A stretch of DNA of 64,000 bases from Cymodocea nodosa (lineage: Eukaryota > Streptophyta > Magnoliopsida > Alismatales > Cymodoceaceae). The notes below the pieces were generated by a model that did not search any database, was not told where the DNA came from, and was given only the letters and a program-made list of their open reading frames with translations. Made by a program: the position numbers and the translations under genes. Position 1 is the stretch's first letter, and each line of letters starts with the position of its first letter. The stretch is from NCBI GenBank assembly GCA_036874045.1, contig JAZBRI010000011.1, forward strand, positions 2,976,001 to 3,040,000, written 5' to 3'. Positions 10,180 to 22,318 of the stretch are shown piece by piece.

Positions 10180-11493
10180 AGGACTTTTACACTGGAAGAT
10201 CTGACTAGCAATCTGTTAGCCTATGAGACTCAACTAAAAGACTAGAAAGAAGAAGAAGGAGAAACCTCTAGGAAGGTTGAAAAGAAGAAGGAACTAGCAC
10301 TGAAGGCTCAACAACCATCTAAGGAGCCTATTAATGAGTTTTCAAAATAATTGGCCTGTATTATCAGAAAATACAAGAAATTCTGGAAGATAGGAAAAAG
10401 CCATGACAAAGGGAAGCAATCTGCTACAAAATGCTTCAACTATAATAGATATGGGCATTTTCAGAGTCAATGCACATATCAAAAGAAGGATGAAAAAAAC
10501 AATTTTGACAAGAAGAAATCTCATGGAAAATAGAAGTTCCATTAGAGAAAATTTAATCAAGGAAAGAAGAAAGTATTCCAAGTTACTTGGGATGACTCTA
10601 TAGAATCTGAAGTATCTAAAGGTACCAATACTAATGGTACACAGACTGAGTCTGAGTCTGAAGAACTAGCCAATGTCTATTTTATGGCTAACACTAATGA
10701 GGTACATTCTGATTCTAATATAGCTGATGAAATAATTTCTGATAATGATTCTGATGTGTTTGATATAAATTAAGATGATTATAATGAATTATTAGAAGAA
10801 CTTAAAAATGTTAGTTTAGAAAATTCTATTTTAAAAAGAAAACTATCTAATAGTAATAAAACTACTGCTAAGTTAGAAAAGGAAATTACTACATTAAAAA
10901 TTGAAAATTCTGCATTAAAGAAAAATAAATTTGTTGCTAATAGTTTTGATATGCATGATAAAATTTCTGAACTTGAAAAATACAACTCAGTACTTATTAA
11001 AGAATTGAAAGATAAATTTTTAGAAAACAAAAAGCTACAAGATGAAACTGAAAAATTGAATGAAAAATATAAAAATCAATGTATAGAAAAATCTAGTTCT
11101 AATTCTGATATAGAAAAATTAGAACAAGAAATTGGTAGACTAAAATTTAAACTAGGAGCTTTTACCAAAGGAGATAAGAAACTGACCAATATTATTAATA
11201 GTTATAAAGTTTTTGGTGATAGAACTGGTATAAGTTTTAATTATGAACCACCAAAAACATATGCTTCTGTTAATTTTTCAAACAACTATAAAATGGACTA
11301 TGGAAATGGCTATTTGAAAATAATTAATAAAGAAAAAGTTATCTATGTGTTAAAAAGAAATTCTGTTAATCGAAATAACACATGGATCTCAAAACAAAAT
11401 AGATTTCAAATCTTCTCCATTGACAAAAATGGACCCAAGAAAATATGGGTACCAAAGGATGTGATTATGATTGTTCTTGCAGGTCAAAACTAA
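10180..11493 (+). pseudogene. gag C-terminal part of element F, with coiled coil
   Basis: Gag resumes with TLEDLTSNLLAYETQLK, then a knuckle at 10432-10473 reading CFNYNRYGHFQSQC; the second Cys is Tyr, so zinc binding is probably lost. A Ser/Glu-rich stretch (WDDSIESE, TESESEELANVYFMA) follows, then a long Lys/Glu/Asn/Leu coiled coil from about 10790 to 11180, a usual feature of SIRE-like gag. The tail ends before protease at about 11490. Several in-frame stops and at least one frameshift are present. Confidence 0.85.
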
Positions 11494-11503
11494 AAGATCA
11501 TGA

Positions 11504-13132
11504 TGGGTGATGGACAGTGGTGCTTCAAAGCATATGATTAGAGATAAATCTGTCCTAAAAGATCTAAAGAACATTGATGGAGGAAATGTCAGATTTGGTA
11601 ATGATCAGAAAGGTAAGATTATTGGTATCAGATCTATGTATGTAAATGATAAAATGATTATAGATAATGTTTTATTAGTTAAAAATTTAGAGCATAATTT
11701 AATTAGTATTACTCATTTAGAAGATAAAGGTTATATGATTATGTTTAAATCTAAGAAATGCTTAGTTATTGATGAAAATTCTAATGAAGTCAAATTTACT
11801 ACTCATAGAAGAAATGATGTCTGTTTTCTAAATTTACCTGATGATGTTTCTACTACTATTTCCTGTTTAATTGCTAATAATTTAGATAATGCATGGTTAT
11901 GGCATCATAGACTAGGACATATTCATATGAAGCAGCTAGATAAGTTAGCTAAGAAGAACCTAGTAGATGGTTTACCCAACTTGAAATTTAAAAAAGATAA
12001 AATCTGCGATGCATGTGAATTGGGAAAATAGAAGAGTTCTTTTAAATCAGGTAAGCAAATTATATCTAGAAGAATTTTGGAATTAATTCAGATGGATTTA
12101 TTTGGCCCAACTAGAATAGAAAGTTTAGGTGGAAAGAGATATGTATTTGTTCTAGTTGATGATTTTTCAAGATATACTTGGGTAATGTTTCTAAGACATA
12201 AGAGTGAAGTACTTGAGGAGTTTAAGATCTTTCTAAATCTTGTTCAAAATAAAAAGCAATTAAAAGTTCAGAAAATTAAGAATGATCATGGATGGGAATT
12301 TGAAAATGAAAATATGGAAATGCCAAGATCTAGGAATAGAACATAGATTTGCCTTTCCTAGAGCCCCTTCTCAAAATGGTGTTGTAGAGAGAAAGAATAG
12401 ATCTGTTCAAGAAATGGCTTGAACTATGCTTAATGAAAACAAGGTTGCTTATTATTTTTGGGCTGAGGTAGTTAGTATTGCATGTTATATTTTAATTAGA
12501 GTAACCTTAAGAAGAGAATTGAATAAGACTCCTTTTGAACTATGGATGGGTAGAATTCCTAAAGTTCATTATTTTAAAGCTTTTGGATCAAAATATTTTA
12601 TTCAGAATACAAAAGAGAATAAAGATAAATTTGAAGCAAAATCTGAAGAGAGTATATTTTTGGGATATTCTTCGAGAAGTAAAGCTTATAGAGTTTATAA
12701 CAAAATTTCTTTGGCTGTTGAAGAATCTATGCATGTAAATTTTGATGAAGAGCCAAGTAATAATTCAAAAGAAATTTTTGGTACTTCTGATTGTGAATGT
12801 GATGAATTAAATATTGGAGAATCAAGTGCCATGGGTCAAGAAAGAAATGATAATCCTATGATTCATAAATTCTTCCCTCAACACCCTAAAGAGTTTATTA
12901 TTGGTGATATTTCTAAAGGTGTTCAAACAAGATCTAGTATCAATGTATACGGGTGTTATGCTTTTCTATCTAAAATAGAACCTAAAAACATTGATGAGGC
13001 ATTAAATGATGAATTTTGGATTAGTGGCATGCAGGAAGAACTCAATTAGTTTAGAAGAAATGAAGTTTGGGACTTAGTTCCTAAACCTCAAGATCATTCA
13101 ATTATTGGCACTAAATGGATATTTAAGAATAA
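11504..13132 (+). pseudogene. Protease, integrase and RT start of element F
   Basis: Protease signature MDSGASKHM is intact at about 11507. The GAG-pre-integrase domain (WLWHHRLGHIHMKQL) lies near 11890. The integrase core starts at about 12080 with MDLFGPTR and VDDFSRYTW; the second Asp is in NDHGWEF, and after a frameshift near 12330 the catalytic Glu is in QNGVVERKNR. The chromodomain-like tail and acidic linker lead into RT ([19 protein letters not shown]), where element E cuts in at 13133. There are stops at about 12029, 12421 and 13047. Role: processing and integration of the element. Confidence 0.9.
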
Positions 13133-13444
13133 TTTTATTATATGTCTTGAATTAGTTTGTTACACGTAAGGGTACTTTTGTCCTTGGCCACTTGGGGTGC
13201 ACAAATGTTATAAATAGGCCCCTAATGTGTGCTTTAGAATGATGATGAATCTTGTATCCCTTTTGTGATCACCTAGAGAAGAATCAATCAGCTAAACTCC
13301 ATCTGTGGACGTACCCAATTGGGGAACCACGTTAAACCTTGGTGTTTGTTGTTTGTACTTTCACACGTCTAACTCTCTTTGTCTTCTTCTTTCTTCTCCA
13401 TGTGTCCAAGCTTCTCCCTTTCCGCACTCGCTCTTCGCATAACA
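13133..13444 (+). repeat. 5' LTR of element E (312 bp)
   Basis: It aligns with the reverse complement of the 305-bp LTRs of C. The first two bases are TT instead of TG. A TATAAATAGG box lies near 13209. The end, CGCATAACA, is followed by the degraded primer site. The left border is also marked by interruption of the RT frame of F after GTKWIFKN. Confidence 0.88.
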
Positions 13445-13446
13445 TG

Positions 13447-13458
13447 TGGAATCAAAGC
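13447..13458 (+). other. Degraded primer-binding site of E
   Basis: TGGAATCAAAGC corresponds to TGGTATCAGAGC with two substitutions. C has TGGTATCAGAGT at the same place. Confidence 0.75.
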
Positions 13459-13756
13459 AAAGCTTGAGGAGTTGGCCGTGGATTAGCCTTGGAAAGAAGA
13501 AAGAAAGATCTTGGCCAACGCATGTAGCCGACGCCCAAGATCGATGACGCCAACGCCCAACGCCCGCACCATCACACGACGCCAACATCTACGCACAATC
13601 ATTTGCATCTGCGCCTACATGACTGCTCGCATCTTTCACCCACGCTAGAGCCTGTGCGCGATCGCTCACGTCCTTGCCCAACACCAGCACTAGCGTGCAA
13701 TCACCCGCATCTTTCACCTGTGCAAGTGCCCGTGTGCGACCGCTCGTGTCCTTGCC
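13459..13756 (+). other. GC-rich leader of E, first part
   Basis: This is non-coding sequence of GATCGCTC, CACGTCCTTGCC and CCAGCACTAGCG-type words in loose repeats, the reverse-strand counterpart of the minisatellite in the leader of C. It continues at 15823 after solo LTR G. Open frames here occur only because the composition avoids stops. Confidence 0.75.
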
Positions 13757-15822
13757 TGTTTGGTTTAGCTTTAGGCAGCATTAGAGAACTTTTTAGTTCA
13801 TAGGTAGCATCCCTAGAAAACTTACATTTGTTAACTTCTGTTTTTACTTGGTTAATTTATCCTTGTACTTATATCAATAATTTCTTTTTAGAAGTAAACA
13901 AACAACCTTTCACACAAATTAGATATTAATTCCAATTTGTATTTTAATTGCAAGTGCATAGTGTATATTGTATTTGTGTGCAAGTACAGGTCGATCCCAT
14001 AGGGAATTGATTAAGAATTGTGTACTATTCCATTTTTTATTATACTTAATGTTTTCAGTAATCACTCTGTTGAGTTACAGTTAACACAACGAACTAAGTT
14101 CGTGGAGTTATGGCTAACTCAGACTAATCTCGTGGATTTAAGTTAACTCCACGAGCCTATCTTTCCAATTTAATACTGCTATTTACAGAGGAATTCGGCC
14201 AACTATTGGGTGATTCCACAGATTGTAAATAACATCAATTAAGCTCTTTGATATTAGTGAACATTAGATTTATCATTAAGCCATACTAACATCCAGATAT
14301 TTCAAACAATAACCATTAAAATTTTTAAGTATTTTGAACAAATTCAATTTCAGCAAACTATAAAACTATTATCTATTTTCAGAATCAAACAAACATAAAA
14401 CATTCACAATACTGACAATGATAACTTTAATCACGATACAAAACAAATAATACAACACTTAAATATGAAATACAAACACAGATAAGTTGTTGTTTTTGGT
14501 ATTTTTGTTTTGAGATGTTCATGAAAATGGGCGAAAGGTGAAATGTAAAAAGTCTCTATCAACAGTAAATACTTTCGTCACAACATGCTACACGATTACA
14601 CCATTGAAAACTTAATCACTTACAATTCTGCCTTCTCTCCCTATAGAATCGTGAGTCTAGAATTGCAAGATGATCTCCTCTTCAGCATACTAGCATCAAC
14701 CCGAAACCAAGGCTAGAAGCTTTATGATCTCCTGAGATATGAGTCAGTGCTTGGTGAAAATGGCTTCCCTTCCTACGATGCGATCACTCTTCACAGTGGT
14801 TATCAGGCACTGTGTTTGGCTCGAAATCGACCCGATATCAGGCAAGTATCCTCATAGACTTCCGATGGTTGGTGATTATGGTGGTGGTGGTGATGGTTGG
14901 TGTGGAACTTTAGGGAACTTTCGACGCTGCCTGTAGATAGCTCGGTTTGTCCTCCTCTACACACACTGGCCACACACTTATTTGTCTTTTCTCCTTTTCT
15001 TTTATATTTCTTTAATGGTAACTACTTCTACTTAGATGATCGGTTGGATTTCATTCATTCATATCAACGATGGTGATTTCTTCTTCCTTCCATGAGCGAT
15101 ATCTTGCGTGATACGTGCAATCGTGGTTTTCCTTCGAATGTCCTGTTTCTATAACCGCTACAGTGGCATATTAGAAAATAAATGGTTCGTGGAGTTACAG
15201 ATAATTCAACAGACTTACTTCGTTGATTTAACTATAAAACATGTGCAATAAAGAAATAAGCCGCTAACATAACGTGTTACCTTAGTGTGTATTCACGTAA
15301 CTCAACGCATACAGTTATGCTAACTTAACGAGTTAAACATGTGCATCTCACGTGATATACTAAAGCATTTAAATTCAACACGTGCATAATTCTAACTTAA
15401 CGATTACAAATATTTCGGATACTTAAAAACCTAACTATTCGATGCCCAGATGCATTTCGGATAGTTAACAGATAACTTACTGAAAATCCAATTAAGTCAT
15501 GCATTGTAATTTCAACATGTGTAATCCAGGAAATAATAAAATATTATTTAAGCATTTAAAACATAACTATCTAGTACATTAAACATAACTCTCTGAAATA
15601 ATAAAAAATTTGGATACTTAAGAATTTCACAGCTTGCAATTTACCGATAGTTCAGAAATGCACTAAATTAACGCTAATTTTTTGGAATTATGCAGATTCT
15701 TTCATTAAAGCATATAACAGTGCAATTATAACATAATGGCTTAATTTTCATATGATAAGCTAAAAATTATGTAATTAACCATCATTTAACCGTTAATATT
15801 ATGCACTTTTTCATTCTAAACA
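13757..15822 (-). repeat. Element G: solo LTR of the D/H gypsy family (2066 bp)
   Basis: It starts TGTTTGGTTTAGC and ends TCATTCTAAACA, the complete D-family LTR in reverse orientation, with no primer site or internal sequence on either side. It splits the leader of E. The flanks TTGCC (13752-13756) and TCGTC (15823-15827) fit one target duplication with two transitions. A solo LTR arises by recombination between the two LTRs of a full element. Confidence 0.88.
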
Positions 15823-16380
15823 TCGTCCGACGCTAGCACTCATGCACAATCGCCTACGTCTTCGCCTACGCTAGCGTTGGTGCATGATCACCTACATCCT
15901 CGCCCAATGCCAGTGCCCGCGTGCAATCGCTCGTGCTCTTCACCCGACACCAGCGCTCGCGACTTGTTGTCCGACGCCTGCGATCTTGAATCTTGTCAAT
16001 GTGCACTTGGTCATCTATCGTTTCCACGTTAGTGAAACGAGTAGTAAGAATTCCTATCATAACTTTTGAAGTTTGTTGTTGTGATTGTACGAAATTCTTT
16101 TTCGACTTTTTTGAATAGACCAAGGGTGGCCAGTCCTTTGGAATTCTTTGGAAGTTTTTTGGGAATTCTTTTGTTTCTTGAGGAAATACGTGTGATCTTG
16201 GCTTGTCTTTGTTTTCTTGGGATTCTTTGCGAGTGATCTTTTGAATTCGATAGTTGCATTTGTTGGTTGGGATATTTTGAATGAAAGATTTGTTTGCAAC
16301 TTTGGGATAGCAAATTTGGTACTTGTTTATTGTCCGAATTCTTTGTTATTTGCTTGCTGTGTTTGTGTTGTTCTATTATC
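15823..16380 (+). other. Leader of E, second part
   Basis: The GC-rich repeat continues to about 15990. It is followed by ordinary leader sequence up to the gag ATG, including many GGAATTCTTT/TTTTGGGAATTC words near 16130-16220. The matching region of C (39610-40570) carries the same words in reverse. No gene is seen. Confidence 0.75.
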
Positions 16381-17097
16381 ATGGCATCTTCAACCTTGAA
16401 AGTTGAGAAGTTCAATGGTAAGAACAACTTTAGCTTGTGGCAGATTAAGATGAAAGCACTTTTGAAACAGTAGGGTATTTGGGCTCCCTTAAATGTGGAG
16501 ACAACCCTAGAAAAGAAGTCTACCGAATTTGAACAGCAAGAGGAGAAGACACATTCGACTATTCTGCTATGTTTATCAGATGAGATAATCATTGAAGTAG
16601 GAGATGAAAATACAACTTTGGGTATTTGGAATAAGTTAGAATCTCTGTATATGACTAAGTCTCTTGCGAATAAGCTGTTGTTGAAGCAAAGGTTATTCTC
16701 TCTAAGAATGAAGGAAGGTACGCCATTGAAGCAACATTTGGATCAACTCAACACCATTCTCATGGAGCTGAGGAACATTAGTGTTACTGTGAAAGATGAG
16801 GATGTTGCTCTCATCTTATTGGTATCTCTCCCTCTCTCCTTTGAGAATTTTGTGCAATCTTTTGTGGTTGGCAAAGATACTATTACCTTAGAGGAGGTAA
16901 GATCGATTCTTCATTCTAGAGAATTGAGACATTTGGCTACTCATGGTAGCAATGATGCTAGTGGATCAGGTTTGACAATGTATCATTCAAAGTCTAGAGG
17001 ACGGTAGACTAGAAGAGACAACATGCATAGAGGCAGAAGTAAGTCTAGAGGTAGAATTTCCAAGGACACTTGCAATTATTGCAAGGAAAAGGGTCAT
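16381..17097 (+). pseudogene. gag of element E, N-terminal part
   Basis: The ATG at 16381 gives MASSTLKVEKFNGKNNFSLW, then a stop (TAG, 16471-16473) at codon 31 within KQ*GIW. The frame continues open through the copia gag domain (LLCLSDEIIIEV, LYMTKSLANKLLLKQRLFSL, LKQHLDQLNTILMEL) to a second stop at 17005-17007, where C has Gln (CAG to TAG). It then reaches the first half of the CCHC knuckle (CNYCKEKGHC), cut by element D at 17098. It resumes at 53193. The codon-31 stop is shared with C. Confidence 0.9.
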
Positions 17098-19130
17098 TGT
17101 TTAGAATGAAAAAGTGCATAATATTAACGGTTAAATGATGGTTAATTGCATAATATTTAGCTTACATATGAGAATTAAGCCATTATGTTATAATTGCACT
17201 GCTATATGCTTTAATGAAAGAATCTACATAAGTTCAAGGAATTAATGTTAATTTAGTACATTTCTGAACTGTCGGTAAATTGCAGGCTATGAAATTCTTA
17301 AGTATTTGAATTTTCTGTTATTTCAGAGAGTTATGTGTAATGTACCGGATAGTTATGTTTTAAAGGATATTTTATTTTTCCTAAAGTACACGTGTCGAAA
17401 CCATAATGCATGACTTAAGTGGATTTTTAGTAAGTTATCTGTTAATTATCCGAAATGCATCTGGGCATCGGATAGTTAGGTTATTAAGTATCCGAAATAT
17501 TTGTAATCGTTAAGTTAGAATTATGCATGTGTTGAATTTAAATGCTTTAGTATATCACGTGAGATGCACATGTTTAACTTGTTAAGTTAGCATAACTGTA
17601 TGCGTTGAGTTACGTGAATACACACTAAGGTAACGTGTTATGTTAGCGGCTTATTTCTTTATTACAAGTGTTTTATAGTTAAATCAATGAAGTAAGTCCG
17701 TTGAGTTATCTGTAACTCTACAGACCATTTATTTTCTAATATGCCACTATAGCAGTTACAGAAACAGGACATTCGAAGGAAAACCACGATTGCACGTATT
17801 ACGCAAGAATTCACTCGTGGAAGGGAGAAGAAATCACCATCGTTGATATGAATGAAGGAAATCCAATTGATCATCTAAGCAGAAGTAGTTACCACTAAAG
17901 AAATATAAAAGAAAAGGAGAAAAGATGAAGAAGGGTGTGCATGCGGAGGAGGACAAACCAAGCTATCTACAAGCAACGTCGGAAGTTCCTTGAAGTTCCA
18001 CACCAACCATCACCACCACCACCATAATCACCAACCATCACCACCACCACCATAATCACCAACCATCAAAGGTCTGTGAAGATACTTTCCTGATGTCAGG
18101 TCGATTTCAAGCCAAACACGGTGCTTGACAACCACTATGAAGAGTGATCGTGTCGCGGGAAGGGAAGCCATTTTCACTAAGCATCGACTCATATCTCAAG
18201 AGATCGTAAAGCTTCTAGCCTTGGTTTCAAGTTGATGCCAGTATGCTAAAGAGGAGATCATCTTGCAATTCTAGACTTGCGATTCTATAGGGAGAGGAGG
18301 CAGAATTGTAAGTGATTAAGTTTTCAGTGGTGTAATTGCGTAACATGTAGTGACAAAAGTATTTACTATCGATAGAGAATTTTTACATTTCACCTTTCGC
18401 CCATTTTCATGAACATCTCAAAACAAAAATAACAAAAACAACTTATCTGTATTTGTATTTTGTATTTAAGTGTTGTATTGTTTGTTTTGTATCGTGATTA
18501 AAGTTATCATTGTTAGTATTGTGAATGTTTTATGTTTGTTTGATTCAGAAAATAGATAATAGTTTTACAGTTTACTGAAATTGATTCGTTCAAAATACTT
18601 AAAGATTTTAATGGTTACTGTTTGAAATATCTGAATGTTAGTATGGCTTAATGATAAATCTAATGTTCACTAACTTTAAAGAGCTTAATTGATGTTATTT
18701 ACAATCCATGGAACCGCCCAATGGTTGGCCGAATTCCTTTGTAAATAGCAGTATTAAACTGGAAAGATAGGCTCGTGGAGTTAACTTAAGTCCACGAGAT
18801 TAGTTCGTTGTGTTAACTGTAACTCAATGGAGTGATTACTGAACACATTAAGTATAATAAAAAATGGAACAATACACAATTCTCTGTGAGATCGACCTGT
18901 ACTTGCACACAAATACAATATACACTGTGCACTTGCAGTTAAAATACAAATTGGAATTAATATCTAATTTGTGTGAAAGGTAGTTTGTTTACTTCTAAAA
19001 AGAAATTATTGATATAAGCACAAGGATAAATTAACCAAGTAAAAGCAAAAGTTAACAAATGCAAGTTTTCTAGCAATGTTACCTGTGAACTAAACAAGTT
19101 CTCTAGTGCTGCCTAAAGCTAACCCAAACA
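17098..19130 (+). repeat. 5' LTR of element D (2033 bp)
   Basis: It starts TGTTTAGAATG and ends AACCCAAACA. It carries many GTTGAGTTA, TCACGTGAG and CCGTTG words. Around 18000-18070 a segment of about 28-30 bases rich in CACCACCACCACCATAATCA is duplicated; the 3' LTR lacks both, which explains most of the 30-bp length difference. The end holds a GTGAGATCGACCTGTAC stretch and the CACTGTGCACTTGC motif seen in all family members. Confidence 0.9.
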
Positions 19131-19138
19131 AGTTTTTC

Positions 19139-19156
19139 TAACACCGTTGCCAGGGA
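19139..19156 (+). other. Primer-binding site of D (tRNA-Asp-like)
   Basis: TAACACCGTTGCCAGGGA lies 8 bases after the LTR end and resembles the Athila tRNA-Asp site as I remember it. H has the same site in a slightly different state. Confidence 0.78.
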
Positions 19157-19235
19157 ATTGAGAAGCTAAGCAATTGTAAGAGCTGTTTTGTTTTAATAGC
19201 AAGAGTATTGTGTGTTTTCTTCTATAATTGAGAAT

Positions 19236-21905
19236 ATGGCATATGCTTATGCTCAAAGATTTCTGAAACCTATAGTTAGCGCATATGTGAATTCTGCAAT
19301 TTTGAAGGTCACGACATTTTTGATTGTTTGAAACTTAGACATTTGCAGATGGTTAGATCACATGAATAACAAATGAATTATCTTCAATATAATAAAGCCG
19401 AGTATGAGAATCCTATGGTTTACCCAACTGATGGTTAGTATAGAATGTGTAATATGTTGAGAGACATAGAAGTTTGGGATAGGTATGACAGACTGGAGCG
19501 TAGTATAGAGCAAAACATGGACAAACTGGAATACTTTATGTGTTAGCAACAAGAAGTCAACCAATTAAACTATAAGGAAACATATTCAGAACCTAAAATG
19601 AATATTATTTACGAAACTGAAAAAACCATAATGAAAATTGATCAAAAATTGAATGCAATGAGATTAGATGATTTGGAAAGAAAACTAAAAGCATTGGACG
19701 AATATACAATGCAAATACAAGTTATGCAACAAAACAATGAAAATTATAATGTTATAGATTTGCATAATTGGCAAGATATACAGACAAAAGAAAATACTAA
19801 TGCAAGAGAATTTAAAGAATGCACTTTAAAACTAAAAACAATTGAAGATCATAATCACGAAAATGATATACAAGAACATCATGAGAGTAACGAAAATCTG
19901 GAAGATGTATGTATAACACTAAGATCTGGAACTAATATACCACCAAGAATTCAAAATGAAAATAATATGAAGGTGGATAAGAACAAAAATCAAAATGATA
20001 ATGAGAATGTAATATCCAAAAATATAGAAATCAATGAAGAATAATCTAAAACTGCTAATGAGACTAAAAATGATCAAACAAATCAAATGAAAGAAAAAGA
20101 ATCTTTTAAATCACAATCATTAGCACCCTATCTTGAAATATTACAACAAACAATACCTGAAAAACAAGAAAAAATTAGAGAAATTTTTGAAAAAGTACAA
20201 GTTAACATTCCTTTGTTAGATCTATTGCATAAAATGCCACCTTGTACTAAATTTCTGAAGGATTGGTGTACTAAGAAATGAGAGCAAAAAGTTCTTAGGA
20301 AGGTTTTTTTAGCTAAGCAAAGTAGTTCCCTATTTCTGCCACAAATTCCTAAAAAGTTATCTGATCCTGGAATCCCTGTTATATCATGCACCATAGGAAA
20401 TACCATTCTAGAAAGAACCTTAATAGACTTAGGTGCAGGTATAAATGTTATGTCAAGTGATATATTTGCATCCTTAGGATTAGAAGGCTTAACTCCTACT
20501 AGTACGGTTATTCAATTAGCTGATAGAAGTATAAGATACCCTAGAGGAAAAATAGAGGATGTCTTAATTAAAATCAAAAACTTTATATATCCTATTGATA
20601 TTGTAATTTTGGATTCCCAACAAATTAAGCATAAAAATAATGATACATCTTTAATTTTGGGAAGACCATTTTTAGCAACATCAGAGGCTGTTATAAATTG
20701 TAAAAGTGGAGTAATGAAGTTATCATATGGCAATGAGGATACTCAATTAAACATTTTCAAACTAGGAAAGTTTGAGGAGTTAGAAATGTCCTTACATACC
20801 AAAGACTTTTTAGAGGATGAAGGAGATATGTTAAATGATGTGGTTCAAGAAGAATTAAATAGGCAACTCAATTTTGAAACTTTAGAGGAAAGTGAAAGCA
20901 TAAATATAGAAGGAGATGAGGAAGAAATTAATTTAGAAAATGAGGATGTTCAATTAGGAGCTCTAGCTTCTGATGGGCAACATTTAGAATTAAAACCTTT
21001 ACCTCCTGAATTAACCTATATATTTTTAGAAGAAAAACGAACATGTCAAATCATTATTGCTTCATATTTAAAAGAGGATCAAATAGCTAAATTAAAAGAT
21101 GTAGTAAAAAGTTATAAAGAAGTAATAGGATGGACTATGACTGATATAAAAGGGTTAAGTGCAACTTTATGCTGTCACCACATATATTTAGAAGAGAATG
21201 TTAAACCTGTTAGAATTCCTGAGAGGAGATTAAATCCAAACCTTAAAGAAGTAGTCAGAAAGGAAATAGTGAAATGGTTAGATAATGACATAATTTATCT
21301 GATTTCTGATAGCTCATGGGTTAGCCCAATCCATGTAATTCCCAAGAAATCAGGATTAACAGTTATTAGGAATGAAAGTCAAAACTTGATACCTACTAGA
21401 ATTCAATCAGGCTGGAGAGTGTGTATAAACTATAAAAAGCTGAATGTTGTGACTAGGAAATATCATTTTCCCTTACCTTTTATAGATCAAATGCTAGAAA
21501 GATTAGTAGGGCAAGAATATTTTTGTTTCCTAGACGGGTATTCAGGATATAACCAAGTTCCAATAGCATTAGCGGATCAAGAGAAAACAACTTTCACATG
21601 TCGTAATGGAACTTATGCTTTTAAGAGAATGTTATTCGGATTATACAATGCACTAGCCACCTTTCAAAGGTGTATGTAGGGCATATTTACTAAAATGACT
21701 GAAGATTCTTTAGAAATATTTATGGATGATTTTATTGTTTATGGCCCTTCATATGAAGTGTGTTTAAACAATTTAGACCAAATATTAAAATGCTTTGTGG
21801 AAAAAAATCTGGTTCTAAATTGGGAAAAATGTCACTTCATGGTTAAGTAAGGAATAGTCTTAGGGCATGTTGTTTCAAAGAAAGGGGTGGAAGTAGATAA
21901 AGCTA
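19236..21905 (+). pseudogene. D polyprotein: zinc knuckle, linker, protease, RT (first part)
   Basis: This is one frame apart from a 2-base insertion (GC, compared with H) soon after the ATG. It begins with an intact CCHC knuckle, CEFCNFEGHDIFDC, at 19286-19327, next a coiled, Asn/Glu-rich linker, then VNIPLLDLLHKMP (the conserved pre-protease segment), then protease with IDLGAGINVMS at about 20420-20455, then RT (WVSPIHVIPKKSG, VCINYKKLN, FCFLDGYSGYNQ, and the catalytic FMDDFIVYG at about 21720). In-frame stops lie at about 19367, 19438, 19543, 20042, 20279, 21677 and 21848. No capsid domain precedes the knuckle. Element C cuts the frame at 21906. Confidence 0.9.
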
Positions 21906-22210
21906 TGTTATGCAAAGAGAAATGCGAAAAGGAAGAAGCTTGGACTCGTGGAGAAGAAAGAAGAAGACAAAAGGGAAAAAACGTGTGAAGCAAATGCAAA
22001 AACACCAAGGTTTAACGTGGTTCCCCAATTGGGTACGTCCACAGATGGAGCTCAACTGAATGATTCTCTAGGTGATCACAAAGAGATACAAGATTCAACC
22101 TCACTCTAAGCACACGTTGGGGGTCTATTTATAACATTTGTGTACCCCCAAGTGGCTAAGGACAAAACTACCCCTATGTGTAACAAACTAATTCAAGATA
22201 TATAATAACA
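21906..22210 (-). repeat. 3' LTR of element C
   Basis: The ends are TGTTAT and ATAACA. The minus-strand TATAAATAG box lies near 22127-22135. On the plus-right side it meets the polypurine tract of C. Confidence 0.93.
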
Positions 22211-22221
22211 ATCTCCACCTT
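22211..22221 (-). other. Polypurine tract of C
   Basis: The minus strand reads AAGGTGGAGAT directly before the LTR start, the form I know from Tnt1-like elements. Confidence 0.88.
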
Positions 22222-22284
22222 GTCTTGAATTTACAAACTCCACCTAGAACCAAACAAATTTCCATCTTCAAAAGACCCGAAGGA

Positions 22285-22318
22285 TCAACTATAAGCAAAC
22301 ACATTAAGTAAGTCTAAG
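22285..22318 (-). pseudogene. Last codons of C pol beyond element B
   Basis: Reading on from FKHCL across B gives DLLNVFAYS and a TGA at 22285-22287. This shows that B landed about 11 codons before the stop of C pol. The stretch to 22210 is the short 3' untranslated part ending in the polypurine tract. Confidence 0.85.

Larger units (their letters stand above)
6731..13132 (+). mobile_element. Element F: Ty1/copia (SIRE-like), outermost element
   Basis: This is the remains of a large copia element: the 3' 240 bases of its 5' LTR, a primer site, gag (interrupted by solo LTR L), coiled-coil gag tail, protease, integrase and the first part of RT, where element E interrupts it. The 5' end of the LTR must lie left of H and the 3' half of the element right of E, both outside the window. 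It is the oldest visible layer of the nest. Confidence 0.88.
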
